Assembly: GCA_903995115.1 (NCBI GenBank)
Contig: LR877160.1
Location: 62,001-126,000 of the forward strand
Length of the DNA stretch: 64,000 nucleotides
Source: Angomonas deanei
Lineage: Eukaryota > Euglenozoa > Kinetoplastea > Trypanosomatida > Trypanosomatidae
Direction of reading: 5' to 3'
The first letter of the stretch is position 1. Each line of letters starts with the position of its first letter. Both the position numbers and the translations under genes were made by a program. The notes below the pieces were generated by a model that saw nothing but the letters and a program-made list of their open reading frames with translations, was not told the DNA's origin and ran no database searches. Positions 48,682 through 58,064 of the stretch are shown here, one piece after another.

Positions 48682-48999
48682 TCACGCCGCAACACCAGTG
48701 CAGAACTCCCACTCTGGTGCCGCCACCGTGTCGGTATCGTCGTCGCTGCCGTCGCTGTAGGACGGCTGTGGTACCGTCGGGGTAATGACCCTGTCACCAC
48801 CCCTCTGCTGCTGCTTCAGTGCCTGCAGCTCCTGCTCCAGCTCCCTGTGCTTGCACCTCAGATCATTGTACATGCGGCGGTAGACCTCCATCTCCTCCGC
48901 CTTCTCGGTGTAGTAGAGCCGCTCCTCCTTCTCGCGCGACAGCTGTACCCGCAGCTGCCTCATCTCCCACTCCAGGGTCCTCGTGCTAGTATTGTTCAT
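48682..48999 (-). CDS. Small coiled-coil protein, 105 residues
   Basis: A short protein with one coiled coil at about residues 10-67 (LEWEMRQLRVQLSREKEERL, CKHRELEQELQALKQQQ) and an acidic, Ser/Asp-rich tail (SDGSDDDTDT) ending EWEFCTGVAA. The open frame extends upstream to 49146 through a Phe-rich part that matches a T-rich pyrimidine tract on the minus strand, so the ATG at 48999 (MNNTSTRTLEW) is the likely start. Codon use is GC-rich like that of its neighbours, supporting a real gene. Function unknown. Confidence 0.68.
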   Translation of the reverse strand: MNNTSTRTLEWEMRQLRVQLSREKEERLYYTEKAEEMEVYRRMYNDLRCKHRELEQELQALKQQQRGGDRVITPTVPQPSYSDGSDDDTDTVAAPEWEFCTGVAA

Positions 49000-49290
49000 T
49001 GGATAAAAAGATGGGGTGTGTGGTGGTGGTGTTTTTTTTAAAAAAAAAAAAAAAAAAAGGATGCTATCTCTATTGCGGGTGATGAAAAGAGAACAGAGGG
49101 TGGAAAGGGAGAGAATATACAATATATAGGTTTGTTCAGCATTCATTCATTTAGAGAGGCCATAAATCAAACACAAGAAAAAAAGAAAGAAGGTAAGTGT
49201 TTATTTCTAAAGTAAATATTTAAAAAAAAAAAAAAATAGCAGTTTTGCTCCGTCAGTTCTATGTTCTTTATTGATTGTTGCCCCCTCCGC

Positions 49291-50709
49291 CTAGGCGGTA
49301 CAGGTCATCACCTCATACTCAATGCAGTCGTAGTACGTCGCCATCAACGTACTGAGGCCGCACAGCGTGGAGGCGAGGTGCCACAGGGAGTGGCTGTTGC
49401 ACACATAGCAGACATCCCTCGCAGAAATGCAGCAGTGGACGACCAGCTGCGGGAGGGAGAGTCGCTCTCCTAGCTGGGTGAGATAGGCGAGGGAGAGGAC
49501 GGGCACCCTCCTGAGCGGCCGTCCCTGCTCCTGGCTAACCTTCCACCGCAGCTGTAGCTCCGTGTCCTGTGCCTCGCTCACCCGGCGCTCCCGCCGCGCC
49601 CTCCGCTCCAGGTGGCAGAGGAGTCGCTCTGGCATGCGGGTGGCGTTGAGAGCTCCCCCGACCAGCAGATACACGTAACTCATCCCGTGGTAGTACACTG
49701 CGTTGGTGAAGCCGTACTGACTATACTTGGGATAGATCATCACCACATAACAGACAAAGTGTGTTGTAATGAAGACGAGTACGGTGATCCCGCGTAGTTG
49801 CGGGGAGATGACCACGTTCGCCTCTCTGCTGCTCTTTGGCGGGTGGGGGTCCGCCGTGCGGTACCAAAAGGCTCGAAACCGTTTTTTGGAAATGAAATAC
49901 TGTTTGAGGAGCATATTGTAGCTCTGAGGGGAAGGCGGTTGGAAGGCCCGTCGCGACCCGTGGCGCGGGGTCCCCCACACGATCTCTAATACCCGGCCCA
50001 CCGCAAAGACTGCACCGTCCAGCACCGTGTAGACCAGTAGGACCCGTGCCAGGTAGGTCAGCTCCCGCTGGATGGGTCCCAGAATGAGCATGTAGAGCAC
50101 GAGGAGAGAGGAGACGACGATGAGGACGAGGCAGCCGTAGTAGACGCTGTTCTCCCCCACCTCCTCCGCCCACCCTCCCTCCTGCCGGCGGTGGTAGAAG
50201 CACTTGTTGCCGCGGTAAAAGTAGGCCGTGACGCTCCCCACAATCGAGCAGAGGACACCGGTCACGTCGCACTGCAGGAGATAGTAGTACTGGTTTACGT
50301 GGTGGCAGCAGCACATGAAGGTGTGGTAGACGGTGGACAGCAGAAAGGTCACGGCGATGAGAAGGGAAATGAAAGACAGCAAGAAGCGGGTCTGCTGATA
50401 GGCGCCCTGGCGGTCCACCCCCGCGGAGAGGTCCCGCTCGTGCGGCGGCTCCGTCGCGCCCCTACTCGGCACCAACTCCCCCACAAACTGATAAGGTACA
50501 GGGGGGGATACGGTGAAGTACAGCATCACCACCGCCGAGAGAAGGTGAATCACAATGTTGGTCGTTTCATTGTGTAGATAGCCAAAGACGGAACGGGCGG
50601 CGGCGGCGATGGGGATGGGGGCTGGTCGATAGCCTCTCCTAATGTAAGGGTTGAACCGCAGGAAGGGAGGGACCTCATGAATCGACACCAGGCGCCCTTC
50701 CTCCGTCAT
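49291..50709 (-). CDS. PAQR family seven-helix membrane protein
   Basis: A 472-residue protein of the progestin/adipoQ-receptor (hemolysin III) family, membrane proteins with a buried zinc site; several animal members are receptors with ceramidase activity. Signature one is ETTNIVIHLLSAV near residue 50, signature two is STVYHTFMCCCHHVNQYYY with DVTG, near 121-153, and signature three is SHSLWHLAS, giving the HxxxH zinc pair near the C-terminus. Seven hydrophobic segments can be traced, including LLSFISLLIAVTFLLSTVY and VLIVVSSLLVLYMLILG. A loop of about 60 residues (GSRRAFQPPSPQSYN to SSREANVV) is longer than usual, as is the Arg-rich loop ERRARRERRVSE. The ATG at 50709 precedes a normal short N-terminus. 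Ligand unknown. Confidence 0.88.
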   Translation of the reverse strand: MTEEGRLVSIHEVPPFLRFNPYIRRGYRPAPIPIAAAARSVFGYLHNETTNIVIHLLSAVVMLYFTVSPPVPYQFVGELVPSRGATEPPHERDLSAGVDRQGAYQQTRFLLSFISLLIAVTFLLSTVYHTFMCCCHHVNQYYYLLQCDVTGVLCSIVGSVTAYFYRGNKCFYHRRQEGGWAEEVGENSVYYGCLVLIVVSSLLVLYMLILGPIQRELTYLARVLLVYTVLDGAVFAVGRVLEIVWGTPRHGSRRAFQPPSPQSYNMLLKQYFISKKRFRAFWYRTADPHPPKSSREANVVISPQLRGITVLVFITTHFVCYVVMIYPKYSQYGFTNAVYYHGMSYVYLLVGGALNATRMPERLLCHLERRARRERRVSEAQDTELQLRWKVSQEQGRPLRRVPVLSLAYLTQLGERLSLPQLVVHCCISARDVCYVCNSHSLWHLASTLCGLSTLMATYYDCIEYEVMTCTA

Positions 50710-51007
50710 GTGGTGTTCTATTGTGTCTGTTTTCTATTTCTCATTTTAAATATATATAAAAAAAATGATGGTGAAAGCAGTGTATATTACCATTTGTCAA
50801 GCGTTATACAACGCACTCCTATATACTGATTACCATGATTGACACACAATAGAATTAATAATGCTGCACGGGTGTAGGCACAATTCCACCGCCGCCACAT
50901 CCGCTGCATGTTTGTTTCGTTTTTGTTTTGTGTGCGTGTGTTTGTACAATGTTTTGTTGAAAACAAGTTCGATCGCAAGCATCACCACCATCCACGCCTA
51001 CGCCTCA

Positions 51008-51307
51008 CTATGCTCCCTCCCTACTACTCTCCGTCATACCGTTTTCTCCTTCATCCCGGTTGTATGGAACTGCACCCAAGACCTCCTCACCTTGGCGTCC
51101 TGGCTGGTCATCAGATGGGGCGTCTTCGGGCTGGTCATCGGGTCCGAGAGGACAGATCTCACGGCATTTTTGAACTTGGTTGTGTCGCTCTACGGCCCCG
51201 CTTTTTAGTAATTCAATACTTTCCAGGAGGGAGCCGCGTTCCGCTTCCCTCTCTTCAATCAGACGCCTCGTCTCCTCAATCTCCTCTTCCACGGTTTTCT
51301 TAGACAT
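51008..51307 (-). CDS. Small coiled-coil protein, 99 residues
   Basis: The ATG at 51307 (MSKKTVEEEIEETRRLIEE) opens a highly charged coiled coil up to about residue 50. A polar tail follows, with the repeated DDQP phrase (GPDDQPEDAPSDDQPG). The frame extends upstream to 51373, but that stretch is Pro/Ser/Leu-rich and lies in a pyrimidine-rich region suited to splicing. No family is recognised. Small coiled-coil genes surround it. Confidence 0.62.
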   Translation of the reverse strand: MSKKTVEEEIEETRRLIEEREAERGSLLESIELLKSGAVERHNQVQKCREICPLGPDDQPEDAPSDDQPGRQGEEVLGAVPYNRDEGENGMTESSREGA

Positions 51308-51516
51308 GGCCACTAGCGGTGATAGAAAATAGGGGTAGAGAGAAGGTAAGGAGGAGGTGCACGGTGGGCTCATCGAAACGTACCAGGAATCGCACGGTGA
51401 CCTTTTGTTTGTTTGTTTGCTTCATTGTTTTGAAGAACCAATAGTAACAATGAAATTAAAAAAAAAATCTTTGTTTTTTGTTTTCAAGACAAACTTTTCG
51501 TTAATGTTTTTTGTTT

Positions 51517-51876
51517 TTAAGGTCTCGCAGCGACGGTACGCACGGATGCAGTGTCGCTAGCGGCGCGTGAGCTAAAACTCGTCGGGGGGGCGGAGGTCAC
51601 TGGCTGTGGCTGTGGTCGTGACTGTGGCTGTGTTCGTGGATGTGACTGTGACTGCTGCACGTCTGAGCTAAAACTTTCAGGGGGGGCGGAGGCCGCCGGC
51701 TGTGGCTGTTGCCGCCGCACGTCGTACCCAGCCGGAATGACATCCTTTACTGCCTGTGTCAGTCTGTCGTGTTGCCTTTTTTCCTCCAACAGCATATCCT
51801 TCTCCTCGCGCAAGTCGTACACCTCCCTGTCTAGCTGTTTCAGTTTCTCTTGGAGTTTTTTCAGTTCCGCCTCCAT
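51517..51876 (-). CDS. Small coiled-coil protein with tandem Pro/Gln/Ser repeat
   Basis: A 119-residue protein. Residues 1-46 form a coiled coil (LKKLQEKLKQLDREVYDLRE). The C-terminal half is a tandem repeat of 32 residues: QPQPAASAPPESFSS and, 32 residues on, QPQPVTSAPPTSFSS, joined by a Gln/Ser/Pro/Arg linker that is itself made of six-base units. The ATG at 51876 follows directly after an A11 run. A pyrimidine tract at about 52071-52098 on the minus strand could supply the acceptor. Function unknown. Confidence 0.68.
   Translation of the reverse strand: MEAELKKLQEKLKQLDREVYDLREEKDMLLEEKRQHDRLTQAVKDVIPAGYDVRRQQPQPAASAPPESFSSDVQQSQSHPRTQPQSRPQPQPVTSAPPTSFSSRAASDTASVRTVAARP
51568..51614. repeat. 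47-bp segment of a 96-bp-spaced tandem repeat
   Basis: Similar to 51664-51710 with the start TGAGCTAAAACT shared exactly and most of the following bases conserved. The intervening sequence consists of degenerate TGTGGC/TGTGAC hexamers. It encodes the SAPPxSFSS repeat of the 119-residue protein. Confidence 0.85.
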
Positions 51877-52099
51877 TTTTTTTTTTTAAGATTATTATTG
51901 TATTTATTTTCCTTCTATGAGAAAACGCACTGGCGGGCATCAATGGTGAGGGGAAAGATAAATATAGCAAGTGAGAGGAAAGAAAAAGAAAAAAGCAGGC
52001 TAGCGTTTTCTTTTTCCTCTTCTTACATAATTATTCTTTGAAGGGTCATCCGCGACACACATTAACGGGAGAAAGAAAGAAAATAAGAAAGAGAGAGGG

Positions 52100-54352
52100 C
52101 TACACCATCCACCCGCCCTGTCGCGTTATCTTCAGCACTTTCCGCGCCTCCTCGTGTGCCCTCGCGAACCGCCTGTGGATCGGTATATCCTCCACCACCA
52201 CTGCCGGCGGTCGGTAGTCGCCTCTCCCTCCCTCGGTCAGCTGTACGGTCGGGGCCAGCAGGGCGACCCGCAGCCGCTCTCGCAGGGAGGCCTCCCGCTC
52301 CACCGACTGCTGTAGCGACTGCTGCTGTTCCCTCTTGTCCGCCGTGAGGGCGTCTCGCTCGCTCTCCCATGCCGCGCTGCTTCGCGCTTGACTAGTGACC
52401 AGCACATGCGTCTTGTCGGTGGCGGACTGACGCTGAAGGGAGAGAAGCGCGCGGTAGTAGTCCCGCTCCACCCGGCCTCGCGCACGACCCTCCTCCGCCT
52501 CCAATAACTGCCGTGCATGAATACCGAACTGATAGTGTGACAGCTGTGCCTGATAGCGCCGTTCCCACCGCTCGCCCACCTGCTGTAGCTGCTTCTGCTG
52601 AGCACGGTGCGTGTCTAGCAGCTGACGGTAGCGTTCGGTCTCATGGGTGAGGAAGACACCACGCGCGTGGGTCTCCTCGGCCTGTAATGCCACCAACGCC
52701 TGAGAGAAGAGTTGTGTCGCCCACGCTTGTAACCGTTCCGCCTGTTCCGCCCTCTCCCGTTGGATACTTTCCGCCCGCGACTGTTCTTCCGCGGAGGCGA
52801 TCTCGGCGATTAGCTCCTCACAGTCGGTGGCGACCGAAACGGTTTCCTTCTGGGCAGTGGTGTCGTGCAGGGGTCGCTGGGTGTCCACCTCGCTTTGCAA
52901 GTACTGCGCCCACTCGACGGGGTCTACCTCCGTACTTTTGTCTTCCTTATGGTGGTGGTCGACAGGACTCTCCCCATCCTGTACCTCCGCTATTAAAGGA
53001 GGGTGGCCGTCCTCCTCCACCGTGGTTTCCGTGTGGTCTACCGGTGCCACCACCGCCGCCTTGTCTCCCTCCTCCCTCTGTTGATAAAACTGCAGAAGGA
53101 GCTCTTCCTTCCGCTCCACGCTCCGTTGCAGCATTTCTAGCAAGACAAACTTTGTTGGGACGGTCATCGGCTGTTCCTTCTTTTCCGGAGGGGCGGTCGC
53201 ATCAGGGAGGTCGGTTTGTGTGCCAGCAGAGTGGGTCATCACCCTCTCCACCACCGCTGCCGGTGCACTTTCCTGTGGGCCCTTCTCCTTTTCCCGCAGT
53301 GGATCGATGGTCAGTAAAGTTGGTGCCGACAGCAGTTGGTGATACTGAAATGGCTCTCGATTGAAGTAGGCGACGTCCACCTCTCTCGTGGGGGTAGTAT
53401 CCTCTCCACCACTACCGGTGCCGCTATCGCCGTGGGAGCTGGCGGACGACTCCTCCCGACAGGTACACGACGTGGCGCAGCTGCAGGAGGAGGAAGAGAC
53501 CAGACTGACCTCGCCCCTCCGCCTGGACGGGCGCCCCTTGTACGGATTGCCGTGGATCGCGCAGGACGACGGACTCGTGGTGTCCCTTGTACTGGCAGGG
53601 GTGCTAAAGTCCACCTCGTAATAATAAGCAGGGGGTGCCGCCGGTGGGGGGACTTTGCTCGTCTTCAGCCGCAGCCACTCCCGCACCTCCTTCTCTTTGG
53701 TAGTAGGAAGGGTGGCGTACACGTTTTGATTCCGTATTGTATGAAGTTTCAATGTCTCCTCCCGTGTAGGGCCGTTGATTTCCCCGAATAGATGCTCCGA
53801 CGAGGTACACGACTGCTCTGCCCAGCGAGTGGGATGAATGAACTCTGGGTTGGGTTGGACAATAGAAAGGGGAATGGTCTGTTTCGTTGTGTGATGATTC
53901 ATAGTGGAAGTGGATAGTGCTTCTTCCCTCGTTCGCGAGGAGGAGAAGCTGTCGTCGAACGCGGCGTGGTGCGGCCTCCACACGAAATTTTGTTTCTCTT
54001 CTTTCGTCTCGGAGAAGAGAGAGGGTACCACGGGGTGGTCCCGGCGCCGCTGCGGATCGTCGGCCAAGGGAAGGTTCATGGTATAAGGGTAGACACTATT
54101 CTTGAGCAGGTTGGTAGCCGTATTCGGTCGCCCGCCTTCTTCCTCCAGCGCGAGGAGAAAGGTTCTATTGTGGTGACAGGTGGACGGCACACTTTCCGTT
54201 CCATGAGGGTGATGATTGGCGTTGGTGTTGGAAACCAGTGCGGTTAGAAACGACTTATTGTGACTTCTTTTCCTGACGGTGTCGTCTTTCGTGCTGCTCG
54301 TCGCCGTCCGCTCGTCCACCTCTACCGTGACAGAGGGGGGAGTGGTAGACAT
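52100..54352 (-). CDS. 750-residue protein, disordered N-half and coiled-coil C-half
   Basis: Residues 1-380 are disordered, rich in Thr, Ser, His and Pro, with a notable Cys cluster (SSSCSCATSCTCREE) near 285-300. Residues about 400-435 and 530-720 are helical and mostly coiled coil (FVLLEMLQRSVERKEELLLQ, ERAEQAERLQAWATQLFSQA, TADKREQQQSLQQSVERE). The C-terminus is basic (HRRFARAHEEARKVLKITRQ). The ATG at 54352 is the first in frame. Such architecture is common in basal-body, flagellar and cytoskeletal proteins of trypanosomatids, but nothing specific allows a name. Confidence 0.78.
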   Translation of the reverse strand: MSTTPPSVTVEVDERTATSSTKDDTVRKRSHNKSFLTALVSNTNANHHPHGTESVPSTCHHNRTFLLALEEEGGRPNTATNLLKNSVYPYTMNLPLADDPQRRRDHPVVPSLFSETKEEKQNFVWRPHHAAFDDSFSSSRTREEALSTSTMNHHTTKQTIPLSIVQPNPEFIHPTRWAEQSCTSSEHLFGEINGPTREETLKLHTIRNQNVYATLPTTKEKEVREWLRLKTSKVPPPAAPPAYYYEVDFSTPASTRDTTSPSSCAIHGNPYKGRPSRRRGEVSLVSSSSCSCATSCTCREESSASSHGDSGTGSGGEDTTPTREVDVAYFNREPFQYHQLLSAPTLLTIDPLREKEKGPQESAPAAVVERVMTHSAGTQTDLPDATAPPEKKEQPMTVPTKFVLLEMLQRSVERKEELLLQFYQQREEGDKAAVVAPVDHTETTVEEDGHPPLIAEVQDGESPVDHHHKEDKSTEVDPVEWAQYLQSEVDTQRPLHDTTAQKETVSVATDCEELIAEIASAEEQSRAESIQRERAEQAERLQAWATQLFSQALVALQAEETHARGVFLTHETERYRQLLDTHRAQQKQLQQVGERWERRYQAQLSHYQFGIHARQLLEAEEGRARGRVERDYYRALLSLQRQSATDKTHVLVTSQARSSAAWESERDALTADKREQQQSLQQSVEREASLRERLRVALLAPTVQLTEGGRGDYRPPAVVVEDIPIHRRFARAHEEARKVLKITRQGGWMV

Positions 54353-54854
54353 GACGGTGTGTATGAATGAGGAGAGTGATATGATTTTAATCTATGGGTG
54401 TGTGATTGAAATCGTAATATGGAATTTATTTTATTTATTTGTTTTTCTTAAATTCAAAAAAAAAAAGGAAAAAGGGTTAAAACATGTGGTTAGTTATTTT
54501 TGCATAAATATATTATAAATCTCCCAAATAGCGAAAACACACCATATACATAGTCGTGGTTCGTTTTTCGTGTCTTTTGAATAGGTACAATTCTCATCCA
54601 AACGAGGATTGAACGTTGAAAAACAAAAAAAGAAAAAATGAAGCTTTTTTTTCTTTTGTATGTTTTTTTTTTTTTTTTCAGTTGGTTATAATGATTTCTT
54701 TTTTTTTTTCTTAATTTCACGGTACGGCGTAAGTTTGGGTATATATGAAAATAAAAATGAAAGTAAAAAAGACGTATCTTTTGTAAGTTTAAATATATAA
54801 TTTATAGTAATTTGTTTTTTATTTTTACTTTTTTAAAAATCCTTTTTTTTTTTT
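54353..54854. other. Intergenic spacer, A/T-rich
   Basis: T and A homopolymers dominate (near 54457-54466, 54665-54679, 54700-54710 and 54844-54857). No gene-like frame. The half nearer 54353 is the leader of the 750-residue gene; the other half is the trailer of the dehydratase-like gene. Confidence 0.5.
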
Positions 54855-56012
54855 TTACAGCTTTGCGTCGGACAGCCTGGGAATGTGGGTCAGATCCACA
54901 TTACCGCCGGAGAGGATGACGCCCACACGCTTATAATGCTCTAAGGAGATATTGCGGTTCATTACATTATTATTGGGGTTGTTGTTGATGGCCGAATTGT
55001 TGTTGCCATCGGCGTACTCAATCAAGGCCGCCACCGCCGTCGCAGCGTGAATATCGACCACCAACTTTAGTCGCTCGTACGAGTAACGGAACCCTTTCTT
55101 CAGTTGGAGCTCATCCACGTGGAGGATACCGTCCACATAGGCGTTAATGTACTCGGAGGCGACAGGGGAGATGGGAGACACAATCGAGTCCGCCACCCGA
55201 GGACGCTTCACGATATCCTTCACCGTCGTCGCCCCGGGCTTATTGTAGGCGTTGGTGGTGACATCATTCTTGAAGGAGTCGAGGTCGGTCTCCTGCTTCT
55301 TGTCCTCCGTCTTGTAAAATCCGCCGTGGTAGTCTATCTTATCATTCTTCACCACATCGGCACCATACACGGCACAGTTGGGCTTCAGCTTCTTCACCGC
55401 GAGCGCCACCCCGGCGAGGAGGAGACCACCCGCAACAGGGACAATAATGCAATCCACCTTCAGTTCCGTCTGGTACAGGAACTCCAGCCCCAGGGTGGCG
55501 TAGCCGATCATGAGCGTGCGATCACGGTAGGGCTTCACAATACTACACACCCGGAAGGTGTTGTTGATCTTATCCTTACTGTAGTTCAGCTCGTTGAACA
55601 GCTGCTTAATCTTCTCGTTACGGGCCTCGCTGGTGGGCTCGCACTCGTAGTACTGCCCCTTGTAGTGGGTGATACTCTTGAGAATATTACTGTTGATGGA
55701 CTTGGGCACCACGACGTGCGCCTTGCCTTGGTAGAGGTTCGCCGCCAGCGACAGCGCCGCCCCGGAGTTACCGGCACTGTGAATAATAAAATTGTTCACC
55801 GCGAGGTCCTCCTCCTTCAGCTTGATCACCTTGTATAACATTCCACGAATGTGATAGGTCCCCGTGCGCTGTAGGTTCTCACACTTGAGGTAGACCCGCT
55901 GCTTGTTCGTCTTGGTGCGAAGGGAAACACTCTCAATGACAGGGGTCTTGTTAATGTAGCCGCGCAGGCTGTTCGAGGCGGCTATGATATCGTTTAAACT
56001 CATGTCAGCCAT
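54855..56012 (-). CDS. Threonine dehydratase/serine racemase-like pseudoenzyme
   Basis: A 385-residue fold-type II PLP-enzyme relative. Order of family landmarks: KCENLQRTG at 43-51, SAGNSG at 79-84 (normally SSGNHG), VPVAGGLLLAG at 191-201 (normally VPVGGGGLIAG) and ILSGGN at 366-371. The residue that should be the PLP-binding lysine, in the TGSFKxRG motif, is His54 here (TGTYHIRG, codon CAC). The glycine loop that holds the cofactor phosphate is altered as well. The rest of the domain is complete, there are no stops, and the length is normal apart from an Asn-rich insert at 337-352. A catalytically dead but expressed protein, for example a ligand sensor or partner, is the simplest reading; a lysine elsewhere taking over is possible but less likely. 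Confidence 0.85.
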   Translation of the reverse strand: MADMSLNDIIAASNSLRGYINKTPVIESVSLRTKTNKQRVYLKCENLQRTGTYHIRGMLYKVIKLKEEDLAVNNFIIHSAGNSGAALSLAANLYQGKAHVVVPKSINSNILKSITHYKGQYYECEPTSEARNEKIKQLFNELNYSKDKINNTFRVCSIVKPYRDRTLMIGYATLGLEFLYQTELKVDCIIVPVAGGLLLAGVALAVKKLKPNCAVYGADVVKNDKIDYHGGFYKTEDKKQETDLDSFKNDVTTNAYNKPGATTVKDIVKRPRVADSIVSPISPVASEYINAYVDGILHVDELQLKKGFRYSYERLKLVVDIHAATAVAALIEYADGNNNSAINNNPNNNVMNRNISLEHYKRVGVILSGGNVDLTHIPRLSDAKL

Positions 56013-56219
56013 TTATATATGCAATGATTTTTTTCGATAAGGGTGTATGTGGGGGAAAAAAACTATGACTTGGGGAAATGGGCAGAGGGAGAATACATTT
56101 CGGTGTTTGTTGTTGGAAAACAAGTACAATGCTACAAGAGAGAAACATTTTATTTTATTTTATTTTATCCTTATTCTTAAGAAAGCAATTATGAATGGTA
56201 GTATTATTCTCATTAGGAT

Positions 56220-58064
56220 TTACAAACTCTGTAACGTCTCGATCACCTTCTTGTGGGAGATGATTTTATTCATCTTGTCGATCTCCGTCAACAACTCTTT
56301 CCGGAATTGTTTTAATTTAATAATATCGTTGAAATGAGAAAAGTTCGCCTTCTTCTCATTGGTCAGCGCGATGCCGTTGAGGAAATAGAACCGATTGGAC
56401 ATATCCTCATACTTGTTGTTGTTATTATTATTTTCGGCAGGATTGGGGGGCACCGCATGCGTCAGGGTCGGTGAGGGTACCTCCTTGTAGATGGACGGGT
56501 GCACTGGCAGGTAGGCGCTGGGAGAGCTGTTCGGCTCGTGCTGTCGCTGGGCTACATCCACCAGCACTGAGAGCTCTTCCCCCACCACAGACAGACACTG
56601 TTGATAGTAATAAAAGAGAGACGCGTCGGAGGAGAACAGTAACAGGAAGGAAATGATATCGTACTCCAACTCCGATAGCAAGTGGGTGTGACTGGCGGTG
56701 GTGGGGGGCCGATAAAAGTTCGACTGCGAGAGGACCGCGTTGTACTCGGGTGAGGCGGGCGCCGTCGTTACTGCCGTCCACGAGGCCAGAGAATGCGGGT
56801 CCAGCAACAGCGTCCCCTCCTCCGTCTGGGGTTCCGCCTTGAAGCCCGTTTTCGGTTGGTCCTCGCTCTTAGTGGATGTAAAGGAAACGAGGAAAGCCTC
56901 CTCGTCCTTGTGGGTGGTAGGGAACAGAGTGCGGCGGAGGGCCGCCAGCCGGGGCACGAGCCAACCCTCCTCTCTCGCGACCGCCGCGGTGGACGAGAGG
57001 TACGACATGCTATGAAAGTAATCCTTACTCTCCACATCCCCGTAACGGTAAATCTTGTCGAAGCAAGACACCCCGCCCTTCACCCCACTAGTTGCGTCAC
57101 TACTGCGGTCGATGGTGGAGAGATGTTTGTAGTTGAACCGATTGGAGATGCGCTCCTTCTCCTCGCGGACGGCGGTACTGCTGGGGTGGGCGTTCAGGTT
57201 GGCGAGCGGGTGACTCTTGTCGTACTGATCACTCAGCAAATTACGGTGCAACAGGAGTAGTGTGAGCTTCTGCTTTTCATAGAGAAACAGCCGCAGGTAC
57301 TGCTCCAGCTGGGATACCACGGACAGCAGCTCCTTCTCCTCCTCGGTGCGGTGGATGGAGCTGTAGAGGGGTATTTCAATCTCCTCGTAGTGCTCCGTTA
57401 CGACCGGGTCGGCAACAAGGAGGTAGCCGTCGCGAGTACTACCGGTGGTGTTGTGCTTGAGTCGATTCTCCTCACTGGGGGGTATGTTCGGGTGCGGGGA
57501 CTGGCGGTGCGAGAAGCGCAGGGCGTGGCTGAAGCACAGCGGGGCGCCGCTACCATTGAAGGAGTCGTAGAAGGAGCGAAAGTCAAATCCATCCTCGGTA
57601 GGGGGGACCATATCCTCCTCCGCCTCCGTCTTGATGGGGTGGGCCGACTTCCCTTGTTCCATCTTGACTCGTTTGCTACGGTGCTGATTTTCCTCCTCAC
57701 TGTCGGAGTCGTCGCTGGAGCTGCAGATGGACTGGTGGGGATGGTGGGGTCGGTGTGGTCCTGGGCACGACATGAGGTGCAACGGCAAATACGGACTACG
57801 GTAGAGCAGCTGACGTCCCCAGGAGGTGTAGTTGAGCTCTGGGATGGGGGTGTTCTCTGCGTTGCCGATGGCGGCGAGGATTTGATTATTCTGTGTTCCC
57901 GCGTTGGAGACGTCAGTGAGGAAACTAATGCTGGACGCCGTATTGTTACTGGTGTGGTTCGTGGACGTCCCTGGAAGGTTGGCTGGTGGCGGTGGCGTCG
58001 TCACGATCCCTTCCGCAAAAGAAATCCGACTTCTATTCTCCGGCGGGTCTGGTTTCGTTGTCAT
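56220..58064 (-). CDS. Probable C-terminal part of the split YEATS gene
   Basis: From the ATG at 58064 this frame codes for 614 residues; without an ATG it is open up to 58142. It overlaps the end of the YEATS frame, and there is no spacer or minus-strand pyrimidine tract between them, which is unlike every other gene pair here. Content: Asn/Ser/Pro-rich linkers, an acidic Ser stretch (SSSDDSDSEEENQ), helical blocks (SVVSQLEQYLRLFLYEKQKL, LSELEYDIISFLLLFSSD) and a C-terminal coiled coil (DIIKLKQFRKELLTEIDKMN) like that at the end of many YEATS proteins. I think it is the continuation of the upstream frame rather than a separate gene. As a separate gene it would lack an evident splice signal. 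Confidence 0.62.
   Translation of the reverse strand: MTTKPDPPENRSRISFAEGIVTTPPPPANLPGTSTNHTSNNTASSISFLTDVSNAGTQNNQILAAIGNAENTPIPELNYTSWGRQLLYRSPYLPLHLMSCPGPHRPHHPHQSICSSSDDSDSEEENQHRSKRVKMEQGKSAHPIKTEAEEDMVPPTEDGFDFRSFYDSFNGSGAPLCFSHALRFSHRQSPHPNIPPSEENRLKHNTTGSTRDGYLLVADPVVTEHYEEIEIPLYSSIHRTEEEKELLSVVSQLEQYLRLFLYEKQKLTLLLLHRNLLSDQYDKSHPLANLNAHPSSTAVREEKERISNRFNYKHLSTIDRSSDATSGVKGGVSCFDKIYRYGDVESKDYFHSMSYLSSTAAVAREEGWLVPRLAALRRTLFPTTHKDEEAFLVSFTSTKSEDQPKTGFKAEPQTEEGTLLLDPHSLASWTAVTTAPASPEYNAVLSQSNFYRPPTTASHTHLLSELEYDIISFLLLFSSDASLFYYYQQCLSVVGEELSVLVDVAQRQHEPNSSPSAYLPVHPSIYKEVPSPTLTHAVPPNPAENNNNNNKYEDMSNRFYFLNGIALTNEKKANFSHFNDIIKLKQFRKELLTEIDKMNKIISHKKVIETLQSL

Noticed and set aside
48999-49146. 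Upstream extension of the 105-residue coiled-coil protein
   Set aside because: Phe-rich translation of a pyrimidine tract; the codons downstream of the ATG at 48999 look normal.
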